Shown: positions 1-9,800 of the stretch, piece by piece
Numbering within the stretch: the stretch's first letter is position 1
How the letters are laid out: each line of letters begins with the position of its first letter
Source: Inia geoffrensis
Lineage: Eukaryota > Chordata > Mammalia > Artiodactyla > Iniidae
NCBI GenBank assembly: GCA_036417435.1
Contig: CM070899.1
Location: forward strand, 144,536,237 to 144,600,236
DNA: 64,000 nucleotides
Reading direction: 5' to 3'
Program-made: the position numbers and the translations under genes
The notes under the pieces: generated by a model
Databases searched by the model: none
What the model was told of the DNA's origin: nothing
Seen by the model: the letters and a program-made list of their open reading frames with translations, nothing else

Positions 1-470
1 TGTCTTAAAATATTTGTTCTGATAGTTGATTAAAATGATAAATGTAAAAATACTTTATAAATTCCTAACATTTATAAACAACAAAAATAACAATGTGCCT
101 TTTTTGTCTTTGTGTCATGGCAGCCAGGAAAAGAATCCTTGTGGGGAGATACCTTCTCTGAGAAAAAGTGAAAATTCTTTGCTTAAAACCATTTAAGGGT
201 AGGATCTGAGCTTCTCAAACCTGAATGTGGGCAGACATCTGCTACAGAAGAAAATGTTACAGAGAAGAAGGAGGAAGAAAGGAAGGGCAAAATAAAGGAG
301 GGCATACTTTATGCTGTGTCCCTTTTCCAAGACTCTTCACCTCCTCTTCCCCTAAAAAATCATCAGCAACATGACTAAATTCATCTGAAACTATGGATCC
401 ACCAGATGTAATTCCTGTGTCCTACACAAGTCCGTATGTATTCCTAGGGTGTAAGCCCATCTCACATGAG
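1..470. other. unannotated left edge
   Basis: AT-rich single-copy-looking sequence. I see no gene, recognisable repeat or splice-bounded open frame. Confidence 0.5.
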
Positions 471-493
471 CACACACACACACACACACACAC
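471..493. repeat. (CA)n microsatellite
   Basis: An uninterrupted run of about eleven CA dinucleotides. Confidence 0.95.
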
Positions 494-864
494 TGCCCCA
501 TGACTCACCCACCCACCAACTACCCGGCACACATAATATTCTTTCTCACTTAGTTAATAATCTTACAGTCAACATGGACTTTTCCGATGGCAAGATTGTT
601 CCTATCATATAGAGACTGCCATAAAAATAATGAAAGATCCCTCTTCTGGTGCAGGAGAATTCTTTCTTTACTTTCTGTGCTGGTGAATTGTTAAGCACTG
701 TAGTAAATCAACATTGGCTGGCTCCGGAAGATAGGATGCTCATATCTGTGACATCATCCAGGTGCCTTGGGATTGATCCACACTGTAATGCAAGGTCAAG
801 GTCATCTGTACTGTAGAGAACTGTGTGATGCCAGTTCTCACCTGGCTACAAATGGCAGGAACCA
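494..864. other. unannotated stretch
   Basis: Nothing recognisable. It ends where weak MIR similarity begins. Confidence 0.45.
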
Positions 865-1000
865 TTACCTGTTGGACCTTGAATGGGTCGCTTCTTTTCT
901 GAGGTTGGGATGATAATGCAACGAAATGAGATGATGTAGGTTAAACAACCTCATGCCTAGCGTGGAGAAGGTGCTGAGGAAAATAAATAGGTATTTGCTT
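865..1000 (+). mobile_element. MIR SINE fragment, internally deleted
   Basis: The order 'gaccttg...', 'gataatg', 'aaatgagatgatgta', 'catgcctagc', 'ggtgctgag...aataaat' follows the MIR core and 3' end on the plus strand, with gaps. The copy is very diverged, so the call is tentative. Confidence 0.45.
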
Positions 1001-1177
1001 AGTAAACAACTAAGTAATCTACTCAGTAAATTCACTTAGGACATTGTGTGAAGAATCAAACTGCTGCTGTTAGCACCAGTATCAAAAGGTCTTATCCTGG
1101 AAGAAAAGAATCTCTAAGAAAAATTCAATTTTCTTTCAGAAGGCAGGGATTAATCCATCGATTATGGAAATCTAAAT

Positions 1178-1282
1178 TTTGGGGAGGATGAGAGAGGCAG
1201 AGAAGAGTAGAAGGAGGAGGAGGAAAAAGAGGACAGAATGGTGGAGGGAAGGGGAGGAGAGAAAAGGAAGAAGGAGACCCAG
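1178..1282. repeat. purine-rich (GGA)n-like tract
   Basis: About 100 bases of almost pure A and G on the plus strand, dominated by GGA and GAAG units. The 86-codon minus-strand frame over it is a low-complexity Pro/Ser artefact. Confidence 0.8.
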
Positions 1283-1284
1283 AA

Positions 1285-1541
1285 ATAATAACACAATAAA
1301 CATTTCCACAGCACCTCCTGAGTGCCAGGCACTGCTCTAAGTGCCTCACATATATTACTTCATTTAATCCCCACAATAACCTCATAAGTCAGGGACTCAT
1401 ACTATGTCCATTTCACAGATTGATAAATTGAGGTACAGAGTAGTTAAGTCACCTACCCAAGATGCACACTGAGCCAGAACTTAAACCCCCTCCCTCTAGC
1501 ACCAGAGTCCAGGCTCTTTGCTAACTACACCACTCTGCCTC
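1285..1541 (-). mobile_element. MIR SINE, near full length
   Basis: Reading the plus strand gives the MIR complement in order: 'gagtgccaggcactgctcta', 'acttcatttaatcc', 'catttcacagattgata', 'gaggtacagag', then the tRNA-like end with 'gagccagaacttaaaccc' and 'agagtccaggctctttgcta'. Length is close to the usual 260 bp. An ancient tRNA-derived element, now inert. Confidence 0.9.
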
Positions 1542-2208
1542 TTGGGAAAATGGAATATGGAGAAAACTCCCAATTCATCCATTGTTCTACTGGAAGATGA
1601 ACTGAGTCCCCGACAAAGCTCTCTCTCATGTGCCTGCTCATTCACGCCTCTGATGGTACTTTATTGGAAATCTCAGCTCACTAGTCTACTTCCCACTAAA
1701 CTACTTCTCTGCGGGCAGAAATGCGTCTTCCATCTGTGAATCAGGATTGCCACAGGAAACTCTTGCCTGCATCTTAACGCCTGCCATTCATTAGACACTG
1801 AATCCACTGGAGCTGTTGTGGGGTCTGGAGCTCTTTAGATCGCCAGCACAACATTTCTGGGAGGCTGGTATGTTTGGAATTGTCTTGTCGTTCTGCTGGA
1901 ACCCTCTAGCTTCTCCAGCTGCTCTTGGGGAGTCACCATTCAACGATGCCACACGCCTGCCCCCAGTACTGGTGCAGACTTGGTAATTCCTTAGGACAAT
2001 CCTAATTTCATAAAGCTGACTTTTTCTCAATCAAAGCAATTTACTAAGTGTTTAAGAGTTATAACTGTGATTTGTTAAGTCAATATAAGACTTTTTATGT
2101 GGATAAATTCGCAAGTAAGAGAAAATCCTTTGTTAGTCCACAGATCTTTTCTTAGCCACTTTGCTAACAATATTCAGGAAGCCATGACCTTAAAAGTCAG
2201 TTCTATAT
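1542..2208. other. unannotated stretch
   Basis: No repeat family or gene recognised. Both short open frames here lack any protein signature. Confidence 0.45.
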
Positions 2209-2273
2209 ACACACACACACGCACACACACACACGCTCACACACACACGCACACACACACGCACTCACACACG
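2206..2273. repeat. (CA)n microsatellite with interruptions
   Basis: Roughly 65 bp of CA units broken by GC and TC steps, followed directly by a GA-rich patch to about 2312. Alternating purine-pyrimidine sequence of this kind can adopt Z-DNA and is usually length-polymorphic. Confidence 0.95.
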
Positions 2274-2469
2274 TCTGGAGAGAGAGAGGGGCAGACAGAC
2301 AGAGGAGGGGGTGGAGTGGAAAACACATTTTAAATGTTTTCGTGTTTTAAACTACAGAATTAAATTAGAATTAATTAATTAATCTCCTATAAATAGGAGG
2401 AAATAGGAAGAAAACAGAAAATGCGATAAGCAAAAAAGAGCAGGAAACATATCCCCTGTCAGAAGTAAC

Positions 2470-2800
2470 TGGCTTTAGTGTTTTAGTATATGCTCTTCAA
2501 GATATTTCTCTATACACATGCATATTTATACAAAAGTGTGATTATACATGCTGCTTTGAAGCTGCTTTCTCCCCTTAACATTGTGAATAACATTGTTCAA
2601 GCTTTCCAGGCTTTTTCTCACTGCTCTGACTGTACTTTATTGGACGTTTCCATCACTTTTTATGATCTCAAAGTATTCTGTAAAATGAACGTATCCTATT
2701 TACTTTACCAATCCCTTCCTCTTGGACATTAGATTGATCCCAATTTTTTGCTCTTATAAACAGTTCCTTAATTGTCCCAACATTCTAAACAAATGCACTC
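2470..2800 (-). mobile_element. degenerate L1/HAL1-type fragment
   Basis: The order 'tactttattggac', 'atcactttttatgat', 'tttaccaatccctt', 'cttggacattagattg', 'ttttttgctcttataaac' matches the antisense 3' part of old LINE-1/HAL1 elements. Highly decayed, and the edges are uncertain. Confidence 0.45.
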
Positions 2801-3395
2801 GTCTCAAAGAATGGAGCCCCAAAACTACACTACCAGCAGTGGTCTGAAATAGTATGGAGTCTACTCTTACCCTGAATTTCATTTTCTCTCTGGATTTTTT
2901 ATTTTTAGAGTCCTTCTTTCCTACCACCAAACCATTTTACCCATGCAAACACTCCACTCATGATCCTTCACTCCCTTCCTGGCTACTCATCTACCGGTTT
3001 TTCTGAAACAACTTTTTCTTTTTTATTAACTCCATTTCTGCATATTCTCTCCTTTGCTTTCATCCGCTCACCCTTTGTGCTTTTGGCTCACACCATACTT
3101 AGAAGACTGCTGTACAAAAGATACATGCAAAACCCTGTGGAGATCAAAGGGTGAATACAGCACATCCCGAGGCCTAAAGGAGGTCAGAGTCTAATTGGAG
3201 TTGCAAGGTACACAGACACGGTGGTATCCCAGTAAACTGGCTCTCCGGTGGGGGGAGGAGGGGTATGGCTGGGGAACCTTGATGTGTAGGTTTGCCAATT
3301 TCCGTGCTATAAAATATTCCTACCATGGCCAAGTTACCAACATGATGTTACAGAGCCCAGAGGTAGGAAGAGATAGATGCACATAAGCCAACTCC
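2801..3395. other. unannotated stretch
   Basis: No gene or repeat family recognised. Confidence 0.4.
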
Positions 3396-3527
3396 AGGAC
3401 ATGACTGCATGTGCATGAAAAGCTAAAACACGCATATATGTGTGCATACATATGTATGTATGTCATATACATGTGTGTATATACACATATATGTATGGAT
3501 TTCAGCTTTTCATATACATGCAGTCCT
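3396..3527. repeat. 132-bp imperfect palindrome
   Basis: The left arm runs from 'aggac' at 3396 through 'gcatgaaaagct' (to 3424). The right arm is its complement, from 'agcttttcatatacatgcag' ending in 'tcct' at 3527. The AT/TG-rich interior (tatatgtgtgcatac against gtgtgtatatacaca) keeps pairing inward, so most of the segment could fold into one hairpin with a small loop. I do not recognise it as a known mariner-type hairpin element. Confidence 0.75.
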
Positions 3528-3594
3528 GTATGTATGTATATACAACCAGACTAGACAACCAGAGCAGATATTTATGAGTAGGCGACCATGTCAT

Positions 3595-3744
3595 CATCTT
3601 CTTCATTAGCAACATTTACTGAGCATTTATAATATGTCCAGCCCTTCATTCAATGTTTTATATGCATTGCTTTACAGCACATTCTTAGGATGAGTTATCA
3701 TTACTACTGCCACTTTTACAATTTTATCCTTGCAAAATTGCAGT
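3595..3744 (-). mobile_element. MIR SINE, 3' half (split by L1)
   Basis: The sequence 'acatttactgagcatttata', 'tgcattgctttacagcac', 'gatgagttatcattactact', 'acttttacaattttatcc' is the antisense MIR 3' half. It stops at the L1 insertion and resumes at 4616. Confidence 0.75.
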
Positions 3745-4603
3745 TATTTTTTTAAACATCTTTATTGGAGTATAATTGCTTTACAATGGTGTGTTAGTTT
3801 CTGCTTTATAACAAAGTGAATCAGCTATACATATACATATATCACCATATCTCCTCCCTCTTGCGTCTTCCTCCCACCCCTCTAGGTGGTCACAAAGCAC
3901 CGAGCTGATCTCCCTGTGCTATGTGGCTGCTTCCCACTAGCTATCTATTTTACCTTTGGTAGTGTATATATGTCCACGCCAGTGTCTCACTTCGTCCCAG
4001 CTTACCCTTTCCCCTCCCCGTGTCCTCAAGTCCACTCTCTACATCTGCGTCTTTATTCCTGTCCTGCCCTTAGGTCCTTCAGAACCTTTTTTTTTTTTTT
4101 TTTTTAGATTCCATATATATGTGTTAGCATACAGTATTTGTTTTTCTCTTTCGGACTTACTTTACTCTGTACGACAGACTCTAGGTCCATCCACCTCACC
4201 ACAAATAACTCAATTTCGTTTATTTTTATGGCTGAGTAATATTCCATTGTATATATATATGCCACATATTCTTTATCCATTCATCTGCCAGTGGACACTT
4301 AGGTTGCTTCCATGTCCTGGCTATTGTAAATAGAGCTGCAATAAACATTGTGGTACATAACTCTTTTTGAATTATGGTTTTCTCAGGGTACAGGCCCAGT
4401 AGTGGGATTGCTGGGTCATATGGTAGTTCTATTTGTAGTTTTTTAAGAAACCTCCATACTGTTCTCCATAGTGGCTGTATCCACTTACATTCCCACCCAC
4501 AGTGCAAGAGGGTTCCCTTTTCTCCACACCCTGTCCAGATTTTATTGTTTGCAGATTTTTTGATGATGGCCATTCTGACTGGTGTGAGGTGATACCTCCT
4601 TGT
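3745..4603 (-). mobile_element. 5'-truncated L1 (3' UTR plus ORF2 end)
   Basis: An antisense LINE-1. The T-run and 'tttattggagtataattgc' at the left are the 3' end; the 5' truncation is at 4603. The minus-strand frame over 4226-4633 shows the C-terminal part of ORF2p, including the typical [12 protein letters not shown] and [19 protein letters not shown] segments. Reverse transcriptase and endonuclease domains are absent, so the copy is dead. A 12-bp target duplication, caaaattgcagt (3733-3744 and 4604-4615), flanks it. It also carries a poly-T run at 4087-4105. Confidence 0.95.
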
Positions 4604-4615
4604 CAAAATTGCAGT

Positions 4616-4728
4616 CTTGAAGAGGGAAACCATTTTCCCTTGGTTGTTCGATGCAGTAAGTCATGAAGCCAGGATGAAATCAAGGCTCATCTGCTTCCAG
4701 AGCCCAGGCTCTGATGACTGTCCTCTCC
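4616..4728 (-). mobile_element. MIR SINE, 5' half (continuation after L1)
   Basis: 'gcagtaagtcatgaagccag' and 'ccagagcccaggctctgatg' are the antisense tRNA-like half of the MIR whose other half lies at 3595-3744. Confidence 0.75.
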
Positions 4729-4779
4729 TGCTGCTTCACGTGAGAGAGCCAGGCCTCAGGGATCCACACTGTGGATTCC

Positions 4780-4925
4780 AAGAATCCACATGTCACAACT
4801 AAGGAGCCAGCCTGCTGCAACTAAGGACCCTGCCTGCCGCAACTAAGGAAGCCATGAGCCGTAACTAAGTAGCCCACCTGCCGCAACTAAGACCCAGCAC
4901 AATCAAATTAAAAAAAGAAAGAAAA
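4780..4925 (+). mobile_element. tRNA-derived cetartiodactyl SINE, 5'-truncated
   Basis: Repeated 'gcaactaagg' units with 'agcctgctgc', 'agcccacctgccgc', 'gacccagcacaatcaaat' and an A/GAAA-rich tail match the 3' body of CHR-1/Bov-tA-like SINEs. The tRNA-like head is missing. Confidence 0.7.
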
Positions 4926-4949
4926 AGAAAGAAAATAACTAGTATGAGT

Positions 4950-5145
4950 CTCGGTCCCTAGAACACTGATCAGCAATAACTGTAAAAGAATCACCTGAGC
5001 AGCTTCTTTGAAATGAGGCACCAACCCCAAATATTTTAATTCCATAGCTTTGGGGTGGAGCCTAGGGATCTACATGTTAAACACGCTGTCAGGGTTCCAA
5101 TGGTTCTGATAAACTTGACTCAAGGACCACCATTTGGGAAATGAG
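4950..5145 (+). mobile_element. MER5A-like hAT transposon fossil
   Basis: 'agaatcacctgagcagcttc', 'ctttggggtggagcctaggg', 'gatctacatgttaaacac' and 'aaggaccaccatttgggaaa' follow the MER5A non-autonomous hAT consensus in order. No coding capacity. Confidence 0.8.
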
Positions 5146-5182
5146 ACCTTGGGACCTTGGGTCTAGGTCAACATAAAAGCCC

Positions 5183-5553
5183 TGCAATGGTTTCAATGTT
5201 TGTGTCCCCCCAAAACTGATATGTTGAAATCCTAACTCCCAAAGGTGATGGTATTAGGAGGTGGTACCGTTGGGAGGTGCTTAATTCATGAGGTGGGGAA
5301 GCCCTTATGAATGGGATTAGTGATCTTATAATAAAAGACCCCACAGAGCTCCCTAGCTTCTTCCACCATATGAGGACACAGAGAGAAGGTACCATCTATG
5401 AACCAGGAAGAGGGACTTCACCAAGACAACTTGATCTTGAATTTCTCAGCCTCCAGAACAGTTAAGAAATAAATTTCTATTGTTTATAAGCTACCCAGTC
5501 TGTGGTATTTTGTTGTAGCAGCCCACATGTAGCAGCCCAAATGGACTAACACA
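5183..5553 (+). mobile_element. solo MaLR LTR (MST/MLT1-like)
   Basis: Starts TGCAATGGTTTCAATG and ends in TAACACA. Internal landmarks are 'gatggtattaggaggtgg', 'gaatgggattagtg', 'caccatatgaggacacag', 'gcctccagaaca' and an AATAAA signal near 5468. It is flanked by a perfect 5-bp duplication, agccc (5178-5182 and 5554-5558), the size expected for ERVL-MaLR integration. A short internal duplication of gtagcagccca lies near the 3' end. No internal retroviral sequence remains. Confidence 0.92.
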
Positions 5554-6249
5554 AGCCCCTAGGGCCCAGGTGAGATGATAAATAGGTTTGATCCCTGTGC
5601 TAATTTCAGTGGGTAGTGGCTTTCCTGAGAGTGATCACAAGATCAGCAGATTGATTAGTGCTGCCTGCCACGGGTGCAGGAATAGAAATAAGGGTCTGCT
5701 TGATGTGTATCTGCCAACCCTGATCAAGGCCCAAGGTGAGCTTCACAGCTGTTCCATACTGCAAGATATCAGTCTTCTGCAACTTCTGGCAAGAGACCTT
5801 ACCAAAATAAGCTACACTCCTTCCATTAGACACTGACTATTATTAGCATGCATCATAGAACTTTCCGTTACAGCAGTCATTAAGATTGGAGTAGGATTAA
5901 AAGCCCAGGTGTTATTGATGGCAACCATCCCAGACCTGCCTTTGTGTTTTTCACAGCCTCTTCTTACAGCTCCCTCACTGATGTCCACAGCAAACCTCAC
6001 TTTCCTACTGAACACACATTCAGCAACTCAGCACTGGGGCCTGGGATGCAGCGCTAGTGAGACAGACTTTCTGCTCCTCTTCCCACTCTGCAGGAATTAG
6101 CCCAGCCAGAGGACCTAGACAGATGGAAGTAAGATAAATGTCACAGGAAGTGAGGAGCCGTGCCCACCTTGTACACAGCTGTCTGCCCAGTATCCAGTGC
6201 ACAGCTGAAAGGCTCGGCACACAAAAGATACTGATAAATACCTATGGGA
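5554..6249. other. unannotated stretch
   Basis: No gene recognised. The last part (about 6200-6249) faintly recalls an L2/MIR 3' end ('ggctcggcacacaaaagat'), too weak to call. Confidence 0.4.
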
Positions 6250-6312
6250 TGAAGGAAGGAAGGAACAAAGGAAGGCGGGAAGGAAGGAGGGAGGGAGGGA
6301 GGGAGGGAGGAA
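6250..6312. repeat. (GGAA)n/(GGGA)n tract
   Basis: GGAA units grade into seven or so GGGA units at 6284-6308. The G-runs could form a quadruplex on the plus strand. Confidence 0.9.
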
Positions 6313-6535
6313 GGAGTGAATTGGTATTAGACCAACCAAGTGACAAGTGAAAAACAGAGGCTCCAATGAGCCTAGCCCACTGACCCTCATATAAAATGGC
6401 TGATGAGTCCCAAATAAGGGTTTTCTCCCACAGCAGAGGATCTAGGGAGACGTTGCAGGTCCACCCCTACACAACCCTGTGCTAATTGAGGGGCCTGGCT
6501 TTACTCTTTCTCTGCTTTTTTGAGATCTTGCAGTT

Positions 6536-7028
6536 GTTTTGTTTTGTTTTGTTTTGTTTTTTAGATAATTGTTTTTTGTTTGGTTTGTTTTTTTGTTGTT
6601 TTGTTTGTTTTTTAAATTTATTTATTTTTTATATTTATTTTTGGCTGTGTTGGGTCTTCGTTTCTGTGCGAGGGCTTTCTCTAGTTGTGGCAAGCGGGGG
6701 CCACTCTTCATCGCCGTGTGCGGGCCTCTCACTATCTCGGCCTCTCTTGTTGCGGAGCACAGGCTCCAGACGCACAGGCTCAGTGGCTGTGGCTCACAGG
6801 CCTAGTTGCTCCACGGCATGTGGGATCCTCCCAGACCAGGGCTCGAACCCGTGTCCCCTGCATCGGCAGGCAGACTCTCAACCACTGAGCCACCAGGGAA
6901 GCCCTGTTTGTTTGTTTTTGCCACACCATGCATCATGTGGGATCTTAGTTCCCCAACTAGGGATCAAACCCACGTCCCCTCCAGTGGAAGCACAGCATCT
7001 TAACCACTGGACCACCAGGGAAGTCCCA
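6536..7028 (-). mobile_element. tRNA-derived SINE (outer, interrupted)
   Basis: The SINE head is at the right (6905-7028: 'gccacaccatgcatcatgtg', 'actagggatcaaaccc', 'aaccactggaccacc'), and its A-tail, read as GTTTT units, is at 6536-6610. A near-perfect duplication, agatcttgcagtt (6523-6535) and agatcttacagtt (7029-7041), brackets the pair. A second SINE occupies 6611-6904 inside the tail. Confidence 0.85.
6611..6904 (-). mobile_element. CHR-1-type SINE inserted in the older SINE tail
   Basis: The plus strand reads 'tttggctgtgttgggtcttc', 'ttgttgcggagcacaggctc', 'ggctcgaacccgtgtcccct' and ends in 'accactgagccaccagggaa'. The tRNA-like promoter is at the right. The duplicated tgtttgttt (6602-6610 and 6905-6913) marks insertion into the A-tail of the outer SINE. 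The 186-codon plus-strand frame across it is an antisense artefact. Confidence 0.9.
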
Positions 7029-7041
7029 AGATCTTACAGTT

Positions 7042-7324
7042 TTTAATGGGTGATTTTATCACCAGGGAATTGGATCAGATAGGAGCATTTAAGACTGATT
7101 TTGGGAGTTCTGCTCAGGTGACAAGATATATGTAAATAATCACCACCTTCCCGGTATCCATAACAACCCCGTCCTTTCCCTCCACTCTCCATGCCAACCA
7201 TATGAGTTCTGCCCTCCTCAGGCCAACTGGGCCTCTAACTGTCCACCCCCTAATTTTTGCTTTTCCCATGCTACTTCATTTTCCATTCCTAGATCTCAGC
7301 ATGCTTGAATAATGATCGTAGTAA
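7042..7324. other. unannotated stretch
   Basis: No gene or repeat recognised. Confidence 0.4.
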
Positions 7325-7469
7325 AAATTAGAGTAAAATTCACCAAATGCATCTTCTGTGCTGGGTACCATACCCTACTTTACATGGATTCCCTCATTTT
7401 ATCTTCCCTATGGCTCTGAGAGAGGAACTACTCTCATCCCCATTTCATAGATTAGAAAACCAAAGTTGA
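7325..7469 (-). mobile_element. MIR fragment
   Basis: 'cttctgtgctgggtaccata', 'tacatggattccctcatttt' and 'ccccatttcatagattagaa' match the antisense MIR core. Confidence 0.7.
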
Positions 7470-7615
7470 ATCTGTCTCCTCCATGAAGCCTGTCCTGACT
7501 GCCCCCAGCTGACAGTTTTTCACCTTCCTCTCATTTCCCACCCTTCTCTGGAACCTGTCATAGCCACGCCCCCAGGCCCCAATGTGTCATTCTTCATCTC
7601 TGTCTGAGTATATCT
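7470..7615 (+). mobile_element. L2 LINE 3' fragment
   Basis: 'ctcctccatgaagcctgtcc' followed by a C-rich stretch resembles the L2 3' region that normally reads ctccaggaagccttccctga. Diverged. Confidence 0.5.
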
Positions 7616-7648
7616 GCGGAGCCCTAGTGACAGTCATGACTAACACAT

Positions 7649-8018
7649 TGCATTAGGGCTACTGTACCTAATACCACAGACTGAGCAGCTTAAACAACAG
7701 AAAGTTATTTTCTCACCTTTCTGGAGGCTGAAAATCCGAGGTCGAGACATCAGCAGGGTTGGTTTCTTCTGAGGCCTCTCTCCTTGGCTTGTAGATGTGT
7801 CTTCACATGGTCTTTCTTCTGTCTGTGCGTGTCTGTGTCCTAATCTCCTCTCCTTATAAGGACACCAGTCATATTGGATGAGGGCCCACCCTAATGACCT
7901 CATTTTACCTTAATTACCTTTTTAAAGAACTCATCTCTAAATACAGACACGTTCTGAGGTGCTGGGAGTTAGGACTTCAACACAGAAATTTGGACAGGAC
8001 ACAATTCAGCCCATAACA
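7649..8018 (-). mobile_element. MaLR LTR (MLT1A-like), antisense
   Basis: The plus strand begins TGCATTAGGGCTACTGTACC and ends ACAATTCAGCCCATAACA, the complement of an MLT1A LTR. Internal marks are 'cttataaggacaccagtcat', 'attggatgagggcccaccct' and 'tgctgggagttaggacttca'. No clear 5-bp duplication was found. No internal gene remains. Confidence 0.9.
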
Positions 8019-8765
8019 TATGTGAATCATGATTTGTAGTCCACAGAAAAGAATCACATTTGTTACCTCTTCTGGCTGTACAGTAAACCCAGGCAATAAG
8101 GAGAATTAGCATTATTATTACTGTTGCTGTTATCATCATAATCATCACCATCCCTGACCCCACCTCCCGATAGAAAAGTTATAGCTTCACCCAGGGTATA
8201 ACAGGCAGAGCTGGGGCTGCAGCTTAGGCCTCCTGACACCATGTCCTCTCTTATCTGCATGGCATGGGGACAGAATGGCATTGTTGGTGCCTCTACTTGG
8301 TTTTACAAGCTAGCACAGGTGGGTCTCAAGTGTGTCTTTTCCTCTGGGCTGTACCACCAAGTCTCAGGGTGGGAGCCGGGCAGGGTCTCTCCAGTCACAG
8401 TGTCACAGGGTCATTCTGTGACCCAGCACAGACCACTTCAGCAAACAACTCTTCACAGTGTTTTTACCTGGAAAGCACAGTTCACTCCTGCTGAGGAAAG
8501 TCACCTGAGGGCTAAGTAAGCTGAGACAGCAAAGTGCCTGCCCCCAAGCCTGCCCCCAGTAGGGGCTCCCATTCCCCCATAGCACACAGTGCTGCCCTGG
8601 AACAGAGCAGGCCTGCACTGCCCAGTGCACAGTTAGCCAGTCCCCAGACTAGAAGTGGAGGAAGCCACTAGGAGCCATCTCCACACCCAGACAAGCACTC
8701 AGAGCCTCAGCAGGTCAACAGTATTGTTTTTACCTAGAAAAGACAGAAAGGAAAGAGACGGTCTG
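8019..8765. other. unannotated stretch
   Basis: Contains a short ATT/ATC-rich patch at 8108-8150. No gene signature. Confidence 0.4.
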
Positions 8766-8974
8766 GGCTTCCCTGGTGGCGCAGTGGTTGAGAGTCTGCC
8801 TGCCGATGCTGGGGACGCGGGTTCGTGCCCCGGGCCGGGGGGATCCCACGTGCCGGGGAGCGGCTGGGCCCGTGAGCCATGGCCGCTGAGCCTGCGCGTC
8901 CGGAGCCTGTGCTCCGCAATGGGAGAGCCCACAACAGTGAGAGGCCCGCGTACCAGGAAAAAAAAAAGAGAGAG
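8766..8974 (+). mobile_element. CHR-2-type SINE, full length
   Basis: Begins ggcttccctggtggcgcag and carries the Pol III box-B region 'gggttcgtgccc', 'gtgagccatggccgctgagc' and 'gtgctccgcaatgggagag', ending in an A-tail. It is flanked by agagacggtctg at 8754-8765 and 8975-8986. The 203-codon minus-strand frame running through it is not a gene. Confidence 0.97.
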
Positions 8975-8986
8975 AGAGACGGTCTG

Positions 8987-9730
8987 AGGCCCTCACTCCC
9001 CTGCGTGTGCCAGGACCTGTGAGTCTCCTCCTTGGGTTCCTCCTGGCCAGAATGTGCCTCTCTGACAGTGTCACAGGTCTCCCCTGCCCCACACTGAGGC
9101 CTGGGTTGGCCTGTGGGAGGGGTGTGGCTGAGCCAGAAACGGCCTGACGGGAGCCTCTGCGGGCAGATGCAGGCTGCGGCCCAGCCTCCTGAAAAGTACT
9201 CTTCTTTCCTCTCAGCTCAGAAGCCTGAGCTCCCTCTGAAGTCACCACACACATGGCAAACCTCTTCTCCCCGAGCCAGCCCAGCGTGGTTCCCTCCAGC
9301 ACATCAGGCCCTGGGGCCTCTGTGTTTATGCCCTGACCCATGGCTGAGGCCTTATTTTCTCTCCCAGGCTATGACCTGACCTCCCAGGATGCCTGCCCTA
9401 CATCTGTTGATTTTTCTCCTTCCTGTCTTCTCACATTTTCCCCATCTTCCCCATCTGCAAATGGCATTTCTGGGGGTGTGAGAGAGGCCCCAGACCACAG
9501 GTATGAGTCCTGTCTTTGCTGGGCCTCAGCCCTTTCCAATCAAAGGCAGACGCCTGCGGTGACCTGTCCTGGTGGGGAGAGAGGACCGCGTCCTGTCCTA
9601 GCAGTGCAGTCAAAGGAAACTTTGTGCTTGGGGGGCTGCTTTCTCCTCCCCCTTCACTACTGTTAGTTCAAAAATACTACCTCCCCTGTCTGGGGGCTCC
9701 CACTCTGCCTGGGGGAACAAGTTAGTGCAG
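8987..9730. other. unannotated GC-richer stretch
   Basis: Moderately GC-rich single-copy sequence. Overlapping frames on both strands give no recognisable protein. Confidence 0.4.
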
Positions 9731-9800
9731 AACCAGCAAGTGATCTGGACCCCAAGAGCTGTGGGTTCGAATCCTGCACATCCTTTCTTAGCTGCCTGTA
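9731..9800 (+). mobile_element. possible MIR tRNA-like fragment
   Basis: 'ctggaccccaagagctgtgg' plus 'gttcgaatcctg' resembles the MIR head with its box-B motif. No cloverleaf can be drawn, so it is not a tRNA gene. Confidence 0.4.

Noticed and set aside
4226..4633. L1 ORF2 C-terminal frame as a gene
   Set aside because: Belongs to a 5'-truncated L1 without endonuclease or reverse transcriptase. A fossil, as is 42352-42741.
6486..7046. 186-codon plus-strand open frame
   Set aside because: Made of two antisense SINEs and their T-rich tails.
8730..9341. 203-codon minus-strand open frame, the longest in the window
   Set aside because: Its C-terminal half is antisense CHR SINE, and similar Arg/Pro/His-rich strings recur in every antisense CHR copy. 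The rest has no recognisable domain.
9731..9800. tRNA gene suggested by 'gttcgaatcctg'
   Set aside because: Only a box-B-like word. No acceptor or anticodon stem can be paired. Better read as MIR. The box A/B words in CHR SINEs were rejected as tRNA genes for the same reason.
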